Source: a virus. From it: a stretch of 22,273 nucleotides of DNA. The stretch covers positions 1-22,273 of IMG/VR virus record IMGVR_UViG_3300018080_000636; one strand, 5' to 3'. A program made the position numbers and the translations under genes. Positions 6,729 to 13,749 of this stretch are shown piece by piece (the first letter of the stretch is position 1; the number at the start of each line of letters is the position of its first letter). The notes below the pieces were generated by a model. The model made no database searches. It was not told the origin of the DNA and worked only from the letters and a program-made list of their open reading frames with translations.

Positions 6729-7329
6729 TTTTACATCCTAATACGCTTTTAAGCAGCTCTGGGTCTACCCAATTAAGGAACGAGTCTAGCTGTGTAGATA
6801 AGATGTACACACTCCCTTCGTCAGTGTATTCCCATTTGTCTACTATAGAAATTGCTGAGGAATCCATAAACTCCCTATTCCCTGTGTGTGGTATAAGAAT
6901 GTGAAGAAACCCAGAAGGAATATGAATAATAGGCTTTCTCTTATCTCTTCTTGTGATCAACCAGAACCATTTAGTTCCATCTGTAGACATGTCTTCAAAT
7001 ATCTGATCAAACCACTTCTCATATTCCTGTGCTGTAGCGTTAGGTTTGTCCACTATATCATACGGGGTGTCCTTATTATACCCCCTTTTAAGTTCAATGT
7101 GTACATTATCAGTTAACACCATTCCGCTAGGATGTGTTGCGGTAATATCTCCTGATTGCCCATACGTCGCTAACCCTGCTGTTCTACGCCTATTAGTAGC
7201 TCTAGCACCAGAACCAGAAGTAAGCCAAAATATATCATCCTGCTTTCCGTTTGACCACCACATAGACAACATCTTGGCTATTTCTCGCTCAAAAGCCCCC
7301 CCTTTTCTCTTTTGTCCACCCTTCTTCAT
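6721..7329 (-). CDS. PD-(D/E)XK nuclease, possible Holliday-junction or recombination nuclease
   Basis: A 202-residue protein. A basic start (MKKGGQKRKG) is followed by FEREIAKML with Glu14/16, then GQSGDITATH with Asp61 and VHIELKRG with Glu79 and Lys81. The spacing E...D...ExK matches the PD-(D/E)XK core, and the FERE helix plus basic N-terminus recall Hjc-like resolvases. The C-terminal half is not recognised. It is joined by a 4-base ATGA overlap to the Ntn hydrolase and by 8 bases to Rad50, within the recombination block, which fits a role in resolving or trimming DNA junctions. Exact substrate unknown. Confidence 0.75.
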   Translation of the reverse strand: MKKGGQKRKGGAFEREIAKMLSMWWSNGKQDDIFWLTSGSGARATNRRRTAGLATYGQSGDITATHPSGMVLTDNVHIELKRGYNKDTPYDIVDKPNATAQEYEKWFDQIFEDMSTDGTKWFWLITRRDKRKPIIHIPSGFLHILIPHTGNREFMDSSAISIVDKWEYTDEGSVYILSTQLDSFLNWVDPELLKSVLGCKND

Positions 7330-7904
7330 ACTTCGCTCCTTTCCAGTATATCAATTGTGCCTTGCCTACTGATACGCCAGACATCAAACGGTGCATCAAC
7401 AGAGGGGCATAGCTTAGCCGCCGTATGTAAGGCCATCTTTATCTTATACACAGGTTTACCCTTAACGTGTTCTAATGCTGCTAAAGCGTACATATTACCA
7501 CTTCCTGTAGCAGCGTACTCCCCTATAGGTATCGGATATGCTTCGTACCACTCAGTTATTTCCCATAGAGTTCCTTGGTAGCACAATAAGCAATAAATAG
7601 AATTAGTATCCGAATCATTATCTGAGGTATACCCATAGGTTGCTAAGGTGCTGCGGAATGCTTCCATTACATCTACCTTAATATACGCTTCTATAGAACG
7701 TGTGGTTGCTCTTTCTGGAGGAACAAAAGCGTGTTGTAGGATGTCCGTCTGTCTAACTGCTCCACTCCATCCAATAACGATATCGCCATGCACAGATAGT
7801 TTACTTGCTTTTCTAGTGGTGTAGTAACCACCCCTAGTAATACACGTATCTGCTCCGAGGTACACGTTGCTCGTGCCATCTACGTAGCCTATAATACAGG
7901 TCAT
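7326..7904 (-). CDS. Proteasome beta/HslV-like Ntn hydrolase
   Basis: A 192-residue protein starting MTCIIGYVDG, then VYLGADTCITRG and RKASKLSVHGDIVIGWSGAV. After removal of Met, Thr2 would be the N-terminal nucleophile, with Asp19 and Lys35 at the places of Asp17 and Lys33 of the proteasome; Cys3 is next to it. IGEYAATGSGNMYALAALEH matches the later GSG region that closes the site in this fold. Phage homologues starting MTCI(I/V)G are known, mostly as uncharacterised Ntn-hydrolase or HslV-like proteins. No ATPase partner of HslU/ClpX type is seen. Embedded in the recombination operon with ATGA overlaps on both sides. Peptidase activity is likely by family, substrate unknown. Confidence 0.8.
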   Translation of the reverse strand: MTCIIGYVDGTSNVYLGADTCITRGGYYTTRKASKLSVHGDIVIGWSGAVRQTDILQHAFVPPERATTRSIEAYIKVDVMEAFRSTLATYGYTSDNDSDTNSIYCLLCYQGTLWEITEWYEAYPIPIGEYAATGSGNMYALAALEHVKGKPVYKIKMALHTAAKLCPSVDAPFDVWRISRQGTIDILERSEV

Positions 7905-8968
7905 AAAAATCTCCGTTTTCTGTCAGCAAATTCTTTTTGCGTCTCTGTGATAATAGTGTTGTGTACATCCTCTACTAACTTTTGAAGATCTTCCGTGAGA
8001 TTATTTTCTTCGATGTGTTCTATAAGCTTTAGTATTCCGGCCTCTATCTCAAATTCAGGCGCAACAATAGTTTGCTTAACTACAGACCAATGCTTAGTTG
8101 CAACAAGGTACTCGATACATTCTCTGGTATCATCAATACCATACGCATTGTATATCTTAAAGTTAAACCTACTATATCTTCCGTTTAGGTGGTTCTTCTT
8201 AATAGCGCACTGTATCTCAGACCCAATACCATATTCCTTCCCCTTAACGGTTTTCTTAAGAATACCTACTCGTTTAAGCCATATCTGCATACGAGTACTG
8301 AACTTAAGAGCGTGTCCGCCAGACACTGATTTGCCGGCATAAGTACCATTAGGGTTGTCTATAGTCTGTGAGATAGCGAGTAATACACTATTAGTTAGCT
8401 CTAACCCATCCCCGCAACGCCTGAAAAATGCCTTATTAGACTTGGCAGCTTCCATCCCGTACGTACCAGAAGTCTCTTTTCCTTTGCGTCTAGCCGCTTT
8501 TTCCTCCTCGTACTTGGCTAAGCTAGCTAAAGAAGCTAACTGGTCTAAGCTATCAACGACATAAATGAATGGTTTACCTGACTTAATATAGTCATCGAAA
8601 TGATCATAAAACGACTCTAGGGTAGTAGAGGATTGTGGTTCTCCCTCCTCATTTACGGAAGGTGCTTGAATACGACTAGCTAACTTGGTGCCGTAGTATT
8701 TAACCATATCCATATTAATACCGCTCTCTACATTGTCATATATGAGCAAATAATCATCAAATTTAGGATTATTTGCAGCAGCGGCTAATGTAGTCAACGC
8801 TAACCATGTTTTACCTGCATCGGAATCACCCACTAGATGTGTGTACTGGCCGAGTTTGAAAGCCCCTTTGTATGTACCTGTAGCATGTACGTTCAATATC
8901 GTGCACCCACTATCTAGGTAGTCAGCTTTCTTACGGTCTTTTAGATACCCCGGGAATTCTTCACTCAT
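7901..8968 (-). CDS. RecA/Sak4-like recombinase ATPase
   Basis: A 355-residue protein from ATG 8968 (MSEEFPGYLKDRK), chosen because GAGG lies six bases before it; upstream ATGs at 8974 and 8995 are poorer. The RecA core shows Walker A GDSDAGKT (47-54), a Walker B strand FIYVVDSLDQL with Asp139, and AISQTIDN...GKSVSGGHALKF, matching the loop-2 area after the conserved Gln of RecA-type proteins. Later KEYGIGSEIQCAIKKN fits the last strands. It lacks the RecA C-terminal domain, as do phage UvsX/Sak4 forms. It probably does strand annealing or exchange with the SSB at 9195-9839. Its start overlaps the small membrane gene by eight bases. Confidence 0.85.
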   Translation of the reverse strand: MSEEFPGYLKDRKKADYLDSGCTILNVHATGTYKGAFKLGQYTHLVGDSDAGKTWLALTTLAAAANNPKFDDYLLIYDNVESGINMDMVKYYGTKLASRIQAPSVNEEGEPQSSTTLESFYDHFDDYIKSGKPFIYVVDSLDQLASLASLAKYEEEKAARRKGKETSGTYGMEAAKSNKAFFRRCGDGLELTNSVLLAISQTIDNPNGTYAGKSVSGGHALKFSTRMQIWLKRVGILKKTVKGKEYGIGSEIQCAIKKNHLNGRYSRFNFKIYNAYGIDDTRECIEYLVATKHWSVVKQTIVAPEFEIEAGILKLIEHIEENNLTEDLQKLVEDVHNTIITETQKEFADRKRRFL

Positions 8969-9140
8969 ATTCATCCTCATCCTGTATAATAGCAAGGAAG
9001 GCTGCTACATGAATAGCTATAGGCCACAGAAAGCTAAAAATAGCGCAAAGCACTTTAGACTCGTGTGGTCTATTTTTAGAATTTAAGGTGTACACGCAAA
9101 AAGCTGTTGTCAAGTAAAAACAAAGTACTATTAAATTCAT
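8961..9140 (-). CDS. 59-residue membrane protein
   Basis: A short gene between SSB and the RecA-like gene. AGGAGA stands seven bases before ATG 9140. Two hydrophobic stretches (residues 1-18, LIVLCFYLTTAFCVY, and 31-52, including FSFLWPIAIHVAAFLAII) suggest two membrane helices with a short Lys/Asn/Arg loop; the tail QDEDEYE is acidic. The stop overlaps the RecA-like start. Function unknown; one of several tiny membrane proteins interleaved with replication genes here. Confidence 0.75.
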   Translation of the reverse strand: MNLIVLCFYLTTAFCVYTLNSKNRPHESKVLCAIFSFLWPIAIHVAAFLAIIQDEDEYE

Positions 9141-9157
9141 GTCTTCTCCTAAGAGTA

Positions 9158-9181
9158 AGGGGGAGTCCTATTACTCCCCCT
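9158..9181 (-). terminator. G/C-rich hairpin after the SSB gene
   Basis: AGGGGGAGT (9158-9166) and ACTCCCCCT (9173-9181) form a perfect 9-bp stem with a 6-base loop, 14 bases after the SSB stop on the - strand. There is only a short T stretch after it, so it could be an attenuator or mRNA 3'-end stabiliser for the abundant SSB message rather than a full terminator. Confidence 0.5.
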
Positions 9182-9194
9182 GTTTACTTCTATG

Positions 9195-9839
9195 CTAGAA
9201 AGGAGTATCTTCTATTTCGGACTGAGGAATAGCGTCATTTGTATCAGCTTCTACCTGATCTATCATATCATCAGCAGCATCTTTCTTAACGAGGTCTGCC
9301 TCGTTAAATTGATAGCCTCCTTCGATTGGAGGAAGTGTGCTGAGACTACTGTCGGCAGAGGTAACAAGCGAGGCAATCTGCACCTCCTGTAAGTACGATG
9401 TAACACCTACTACCTTTTGTCCCATTGCGTTGCCAAGATATGTCTTAAGCAGCCCGCCCAAACGTACTTCACTCCCCTTACGAACCTTCGGACACGCTGG
9501 GAGCACCATACCTGTTGCGTCCAAGGTTTTAAAATCAAACTTGGTCTTAGTACGGAACTGAAAACATCCAGTATCTACAGGATTATCGTCCTCATCCAAA
9601 GTACGGTGTGGTGGGAACATATGCTGCGCTTCATTCTCATTAGCAAATATCCTTACAGCAGCCATAAAATCCGCATGTTCCGGTTTATCTGGGTCAAGGA
9701 TAATACCTACCTTATATGCAGGAGGAGCTTCTTTCCCTGTATCCGGGTCTATGTATGCTTCCATCTCATCCAGATAAGCCCATGCCACTTCACAAACTGG
9801 TGTAACAAAACTCTGATATGCTTCCTTAAACTTAACCAT
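9195..9839 (-). CDS. ssb: Single-stranded-DNA-binding protein (DUF2815/Enc34 type)
   Basis: A 214-residue protein beginning MVKFKEAYQSFVTPVCEVAWAYLDE, the usual opening of DUF2815 proteins, shown for phage Enc34 to bind single-stranded DNA. Further on, YKVGIILDPDKPEHADFM and RKGSEVRLGGLLKTY fit the OB-fold strands. The last 35 residues are very acidic and end in DTPF, the aromatic-tipped acidic tail used by phage SSBs to recruit replication proteins. AGGAG precedes ATG 9839. A hairpin just downstream may raise or isolate its expression. It lies directly upstream of the RecA-like gene, the expected recombination pairing. Confidence 0.85.
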   Translation of the reverse strand: MVKFKEAYQSFVTPVCEVAWAYLDEMEAYIDPDTGKEAPPAYKVGIILDPDKPEHADFMAAVRIFANENEAQHMFPPHRTLDEDDNPVDTGCFQFRTKTKFDFKTLDATGMVLPACPKVRKGSEVRLGGLLKTYLGNAMGQKVVGVTSYLQEVQIASLVTSADSSLSTLPPIEGGYQFNEADLVKKDAADDMIDQVEADTNDAIPQSEIEDTPF

Positions 9840-9849
9840 AGTAATTCTC

Positions 9850-10266
9850 CTATTCTGTTTCTCTGATTTCTGAAAAGTACCCTATTTTAAACAAACTAAC
9901 AAGTTCTTGCAACATAGCTTTTCTATTCGCAACAGCGAATACGTACCCCTGTAGTTTATTAGCCTTATACTGTAGGTCAATAAACTCGTTCTTTTTTTCT
10001 TGATACTCCGGTGTTCGTTCTATAGCAGCGTTAGTAGCGTCCACAGACAATTTACTTATGCCATACAGTCTGGGGTCATCACTAATATTTTTGTATAGCC
10101 TAGCTTTAATAAATTTAAGTTGTGCCTCGGCCTTGGTGGCTTCATGTTGTGCGTCAGTATACAAATCTTGTATATACCCAGTAAGACTAGGTTGCTCTAA
10201 ACAACCCTTATCTAGATTAGTCTCGTCGATATGCAACCTATCCACAATATCTTCCGACACTTCCAT
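9850..10266 (-). CDS. Helical protein of unknown function, upstream of SSB
   Basis: A 138-residue, mostly helical protein (QHEATKAEAQLKFIKARLY, then TPEYQEKKNEFIDLQYKANK and NRKAMLQELVSLFKIGYFS). Not recognised with certainty. Genes of this size and helical make-up often precede the DUF2815 SSB in phages, so a replication or recombination accessory role is possible (inference from position). GGAG is found upstream of the ATG, inside the preceding 56-residue gene, with which it overlaps by 29 bases. Confidence 0.65.
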   Translation of the reverse strand: MEVSEDIVDRLHIDETNLDKGCLEQPSLTGYIQDLYTDAQHEATKAEAQLKFIKARLYKNISDDPRLYGISKLSVDATNAAIERTPEYQEKKNEFIDLQYKANKLQGYVFAVANRKAMLQELVSLFKIGYFSEIRETE

Positions 10267-10408
10267 CCTCTATCTCCTTTATCTTATCCCAAATAGCTCC
10301 TAGTTCTTGGTTCACAGCTCTGTCATCTTCATCAAGCCTTTCTTTGAGTTCTTTGATTTCATTGGTAAGTGCCCCCATCGCTTCAAAAAGCTGTCCGTCA
10401 TACGTCAT
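10238..10408 (-). CDS. 56-residue coiled-coil protein
   Basis: A short gene with GGAGG eight bases before ATG 10408; the start shares one base with the stop region of the upstream membrane gene (TAATG). The sequence MTYDGQLFEAMGALTNEIKE continues with LKERLDEDDRAVNQELGAIW, a likely coiled coil with leucines at heptad spacing. The C-terminus overlaps the next gene. Function unknown. Confidence 0.65.
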   Translation of the reverse strand: MTYDGQLFEAMGALTNEIKELKERLDEDDRAVNQELGAIWDKIKEIEDGSVGRYCG

Positions 10409-10674
10409 TAGTTAATCCTCCCGAGTGGTTTGTAGTGATAGATAAAGTTACCTACTCGCATACTGTGGTGCGTTACATATCCATCCACGTTATACTCAAA
10501 GTAGACCCGCCCGTCTTTTATAGATTGTACTATAACTAAAGGTGCTGAAAAAGTAGTATCTGCTGCTGTCCACATCGACCCTATAGTAAGGGCTTTACGT
10601 CTACGCCGATCAGTACGAGCACCACTAACCAATACAAGGACAATGCAGAGTACCAAACCCCCAACAATATACAC
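10408..10674 (-). CDS. Membrane-anchored small protein, third member of the SxW/GxV/YxPL family
   Basis: An 88-residue protein with a GTG start; AAAGGAGG five bases upstream decides it. The N-terminus (IVGGLVLCIVLVLVSG) is one membrane helix, followed by a basic RTDRRRRK stop-transfer. The remainder, with TIGSMW, IKDGRVYFEY and FIYHYKPLGR, matches the pattern of the proteins at 20541-20894 and 20891-21220 (S-hydrophobic-W, then (K/R)(D/G)G(W/R)V, then F-x-Y-PL) but lacks their NPFDP. The soluble part resembles a small beta-barrel family common in phages. Function unknown; probably lies at the cytoplasmic face of the membrane. Confidence 0.7.
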   Translation of the reverse strand: MYIVGGLVLCIVLVLVSGARTDRRRRKALTIGSMWTAADTTFSAPLVIVQSIKDGRVYFEYNVDGYVTHHSMRVGNFIYHYKPLGRIN

Positions 10675-10693
10675 CTAAGCCTCCTTTCCCCCA

Positions 10694-11371
10694 CTAATAT
10701 TCATCATCCGCTTCCTTACCTTCTCTAAGGATCATACATGCCGCAGCTAGGTAATTGATAGCCCCATGTAGCTCATGTATTTGTGCTTCTGTGCCCTTTA
10801 GCTCACCAATAGTAATTGACTCTTCAATCTTCTTAACTGCTTGACCTAGTGGGAAGCCTGTGCCCACGCTACGTGTAATCTGTGCAATCGGTTGTGCATC
10901 GAAGGGAAGATTATTAGCGTGTCTTTCCTTACCTTTACCTGCTGAGGCTTGTACTAGGGCTTCTTTTAGTTCATTAAATAGTCCTAGATAACCAGAAGGA
11001 CAAGTCATATACGCATTTACCACATATTCTGTTTCACAGTCTGTTACCATATTTGGTTCAGTATTAGAGAAGAATCTATTATAACCGTGCACAGCTTCTT
11101 GAATCTTTCCATAAACGTTAGTGTCAACAGTAATGCTGACCTCATCGCATTCTTTATCGACCCCCTGCACCCAAAAATTACCGGGCTCCGCCCGCCACTC
11201 AGGAGAACCACTAGATATTAACGTAATACCGTTGTCGTGGTCGTAATAGTCTGCACCACACTCCCCGAATGCCGAGTTTCTATGTGTCTGTTTAGCTATT
11301 TTAAATGTTGTGGTGTATTCTATATCCTCCGTAGAAATTACCTCTAATTCAATCTGCTTTGCTTCATTCAT
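10694..11371 (-). CDS. Conserved phage protein with RHANNLPFDAQPI motif
   Basis: A 225-residue protein coupled to the polymerase gene by an ATGA overlap, with GGAGGAG upstream. The N-terminal two-thirds is beta-rich, with no motif I can name. The C-terminal third GKGKERHANNLPFDAQPI then TGFPLGQAVKKIEES and IHELHGAINYLAAACMIL is a pattern seen in many uncharacterised phage proteins and may form a small helical domain reminiscent of MazG/dNTP-hydrolase-like folds (uncertain). Its place next to DNA polymerase suggests a role in nucleotide or replication metabolism, by context only. Confidence 0.65.
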   Translation of the reverse strand: MNEAKQIELEVISTEDIEYTTTFKIAKQTHRNSAFGECGADYYDHDNGITLISSGSPEWRAEPGNFWVQGVDKECDEVSITVDTNVYGKIQEAVHGYNRFFSNTEPNMVTDCETEYVVNAYMTCPSGYLGLFNELKEALVQASAGKGKERHANNLPFDAQPIAQITRSVGTGFPLGQAVKKIEESITIGELKGTEAQIHELHGAINYLAAACMILREGKEADDEY

Positions 11372-12756
11372 AATTTAATCTCCTCCATTTCGTACCAAGT
11401 ACCATTTACAGGACTTGCTTCTGCTTCAACTTCGATTGGCACAGTAAGCCAATCGAATTCCCTTTGTGTTCCTTCTGTCATGTACTTTAAGGTTATACTC
11501 ATGAAATCGTCATATTCATCTTTATGAACATCTGCCACTAGACTATCGTGTATTTGTCCGATAATCTTGGATTTCATATTACGTTTTTTTATTTCATTTC
11601 CAACTTGAGTTACAGCCCACAACAGCACATGAAAACTACTTCCTTGAATAGGACAATTCACAACGAAGTTACGTTTAAAATTACCGTGTACTCTAAAGCC
11701 AGTTTTAGTATCAAACCAACCTCTTTGACAGTACCTCCAGTAAAATTCCTCTTTCCACTTCTTATATCCGGCAAATCGTTTATCCCAAAAGATATTCTCT
11801 GTGTCCTGTATGTGCTTACAAAAAGTGTTTGCTTTAGGGTACCTTTCTTTACCTTTAGGTAGACCTAAACAATTAACCCCTTTATCTACCAAATGGTCAA
11901 TAACTTTTTTCCCATTTTTTAAAGTTAATGTAAAACTATCTTCCCATAATGACGGTGCTATGGCTTTCCAATAACTCCCATAGAACTCTGGGAACGTAAA
12001 ATTACCCTTGGCTGTACTACGAATATCTTTTGTTACGTCCTCATCACTTAACATATAAGCGTCTTTGATAACATCCCTATGCATGTCCGTTCCGGGCTGT
12101 GTTAGGTAACGGATCATATTTTTGTCGTTATGATACGCCGCTCCTACTGTTACTTCAGCCCCTTTAAAATCGAACTCAACTAGCATATGATCTTGTCTGG
12201 GTATGATACACGAACGTATTATACGCTTCATATAGTCGTCACGCTTAGGAAAGTTCTGAAAATTAGGGCTATCACTGCTTGACCTATATGTACTTACTGT
12301 GTGTAAATTTAGGAATGTATGTACGTGCCCGTCTACACATTCGCCAGATAAGCCCTTTAAGTAAGTATCGCTTAGCTTTTGAGCTTGTCTATATTTTAAG
12401 TAGGCATTTGTAAAGTCGGTTCCTATTTTCTCAAGAGCAGCAACATCAGTAGAGGGTTGCCCCTCCGCTGTCTCCACCAGTATTGGGTAATCGAGTATAT
12501 CATAGAGGAGCTTACGCAATTGGGTAGTTGAGGTAAGTTTAAGTTCTTCTTCCCCCACCATGTCTTTCCATGTTTTATACTCAGGAAAGGATTTAAGGTA
12601 CTCTTCTGCCTCTACTTTAATCTGTCTTATTTCTGCGACAGATGTGTTAAGTTTTTCCGTATCTATCCTAAACCCAGCTTGTTCGATGTCAGCGAACACA
12701 GGCAAAGCATTGTGTAGTAATTCATAGCCTTTATGTGTTATAGGTTGTATTTGCAT
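11368..12756 (-). CDS. Family A DNA polymerase, polymerase domain only
   Basis: A 462-residue protein with the thumb-palm-fingers part of a PolA enzyme and no exonuclease. STYRSSSDSPNFQNFP (155-170) is the conserved RxSSxxPNxQN region. Motif A is VEFDFKGAEV (Asp196), motif B is RSTAKGNFTFPEFYG (Arg246, Lys250, Tyr259) and motif C is IGQIHDSLVAD (His402-404 region, catalytic Asp404), where the usual HDE is HDS. QGSSFHVLLWAV at 371-382 is the helix before motif C. The proofreading domain is a separate gene at 13736-14878, so the two probably assemble. GAGG stands eight bases before the ATG. It makes the leading enzyme of the phage replisome. Confidence 0.92.
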   Translation of the reverse strand: MQIQPITHKGYELLHNALPVFADIEQAGFRIDTEKLNTSVAEIRQIKVEAEEYLKSFPEYKTWKDMVGEEELKLTSTTQLRKLLYDILDYPILVETAEGQPSTDVAALEKIGTDFTNAYLKYRQAQKLSDTYLKGLSGECVDGHVHTFLNLHTVSTYRSSSDSPNFQNFPKRDDYMKRIIRSCIIPRQDHMLVEFDFKGAEVTVGAAYHNDKNMIRYLTQPGTDMHRDVIKDAYMLSDEDVTKDIRSTAKGNFTFPEFYGSYWKAIAPSLWEDSFTLTLKNGKKVIDHLVDKGVNCLGLPKGKERYPKANTFCKHIQDTENIFWDKRFAGYKKWKEEFYWRYCQRGWFDTKTGFRVHGNFKRNFVVNCPIQGSSFHVLLWAVTQVGNEIKKRNMKSKIIGQIHDSLVADVHKDEYDDFMSITLKYMTEGTQREFDWLTVPIEVEAEASPVNGTWYEMEEIKL

Positions 12757-12759
12757 AGA

Positions 12760-12966
12760 CTAGTCCTCATCCAAAATAACACCTTGTGCTACGCCTGCCT
12801 TATAGTACTCTTGTATTATAGAAATGGCTTGGTTAACAATTTCTACCTGTACAGGATTAGCTAATAGTTTATGTGGGGATATATAACCACCCGTTGTAAT
12901 TTCATACCAAATATCATCACAGAAAATAAGCTCTTCTTGCTCTTTAAAACTCCAATTAATAGGCAT
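12760..12966 (-). CDS. 68-residue hypothetical protein
   Basis: A short acidic protein (MPINWSFKEQEELIFCDDIW, ending VILDED) with a likely helix at 42-58. It ends three bases before the polymerase start, and its end supplies the polymerase RBS. AAGGGG stands before its ATG, inside the end of the preceding membrane gene. Not recognised. It is one of the small genes lying between the exonuclease and polymerase halves. Confidence 0.65.
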   Translation of the reverse strand: MPINWSFKEQEELIFCDDIWYEITTGGYISPHKLLANPVQVEIVNQAISIIQEYYKAGVAQGVILDED

Positions 12967-13126
12967 CCTCTTTCCCCCTTCCCGTTAATGTAAGATGAGT
13001 GTGCACGGTATACACAGTATTAAAAATAAGCAGTACCCGTGTTGTGTCATCACATATGGTAGAAAATAAGGTGAGAGCCAGAAATACAATCGCCCCACTC
13101 AAAAATAGACCTACGTAGTATTCCAT
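12956..13126 (-). CDS. 56-residue membrane protein
   Basis: A short gene with GGAG seven bases before ATG 13126 (MEYYVGLFLSGAIVFLALTL), giving one clear membrane helix at residues 4-24, and a second weaker hydrophobic stretch VLLIFNTVYTV. The tail is basic then acidic (GRGKEDAY). It overlaps the next gene by 11 bases. Function unknown. Confidence 0.65.
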   Translation of the reverse strand: MEYYVGLFLSGAIVFLALTLFSTICDDTTRVLLIFNTVYTVHTHLTLTGRGKEDAY

Positions 13127-13152
13127 ATTATTTCTCCACTCATATTATCCAA

Positions 13153-13320
13153 CTAACAAAATATATGAAATAAGAATACTAATGCTATAATAAATAACCC
13201 CAGTGAAATAATAGGGGAGAATACCCATACCCAAGACCAAGGAAAAAACCCACATAACTTTAAACAGAAGAATAAAAACGTAAGTACTACGGAAAACAAA
13301 ATCATAAGACTATCACTCAT
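13153..13320 (-). CDS. 55-residue two-helix membrane protein
   Basis: AGGAG stands seven bases before ATG 13320. The protein is almost wholly hydrophobic: MILFSVVLTFLFFCLKLCGF, a Trp-rich turn FFPWSWVWVF, then a second helix ISLGLFIIALVFLFHIF. Size and make-up resemble a small holin-like or accessory membrane protein, but its place among replication genes argues against lysis. Function unknown. Confidence 0.65.
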   Translation of the reverse strand: MSDSLMILFSVVLTFLFFCLKLCGFFPWSWVWVFSPIISLGLFIIALVFLFHIFC

Positions 13321-13408
13321 TGCACATCTCCTTCGTGTCTATATTGACTATAAAAGATATTTCTTCAAAAGTTACTTCAACACTATCAGCCTCTGCTGGA
13401 CAGGTCAA
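13313..13408 (-). CDS. Possible 31-residue peptide (weak)
   Basis: An open frame with a TTG start and only AGG as a possible RBS; it encodes a coding-like, acidic peptide (TCPAEADSVEVTFEEISF and on to CNE) and ends by overlapping the next start. It could be a real micro-gene or the remains of a longer one; the frame is closed by a stop just upstream. It fills most of the gap between 13321 and 13428. Confidence 0.25.
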   Translation of the reverse strand: MTCPAEADSVEVTFEEISFIVNIDTKEMCNE

Positions 13409-13428
13409 ACAAAGCCTAACTTACTCCG

Positions 13429-13749
13429 TTACAAAAACGCTAGCTCTTTCATTTGCCTCTTTATGTCTTCATCAGTTATTACAGGAGCGTCTTTAAACCG
13501 CTCATAATCATCAGCGGTAAACTCTATATACTCTAGATTTCCCCAATAGTCACTAGGGCTATCGTTAGTATGGTGCCGCACTAGTTCGCTAATCTCATCC
13601 GACTGACAGTATATTATAGCGGACGCTGTATTATCTAGCCTAATTCCCACTATAACAGAATTACAACCCACGTCTACACCCATTATAACCCCGTATTCTC
13701 CGGTATCTAGGCGTACCTCATCCCCCACGGTAAAATCATGTATGCCCAT
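13429..13749 (-). CDS. 106-residue protein with an SH3/KOW-like N-terminus
   Basis: FTVGDEVRLDTGEYGVIMGV at 6-25, followed by a beta-rich stretch (SVIVGIRLDN), looks like a small SH3-like barrel of the kind found in KOW or Tudor proteins; the C-terminal half is acidic and helical. GGAG lies seven bases before ATG 13749. It overlaps the exonuclease gene by 14 bases, and is the first gene after a consensus promoter (13817-13845). Function unknown. Confidence 0.65.
   Translation of the reverse strand: MGIHDFTVGDEVRLDTGEYGVIMGVDVGCNSVIVGIRLDNTASAIIYCQSDEISELVRHHTNDSPSDYWGNLEYIEFTADDYERFKDAPVITDEDIKRQMKELAFL

Noticed and set aside
7046-7581. Two overlapping + strand frames opposite the nuclease and Ntn hydrolase genes
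   Set aside because: Shadows of strong - strand genes whose catalytic motifs are clear; no RBS.
13321-13428. Self-splicing intron or homing endonuclease between the polymerase halves
   Set aside because: The gap from 12757 to 13735 is filled by genes with their own RBS, and no endonuclease motif is present.
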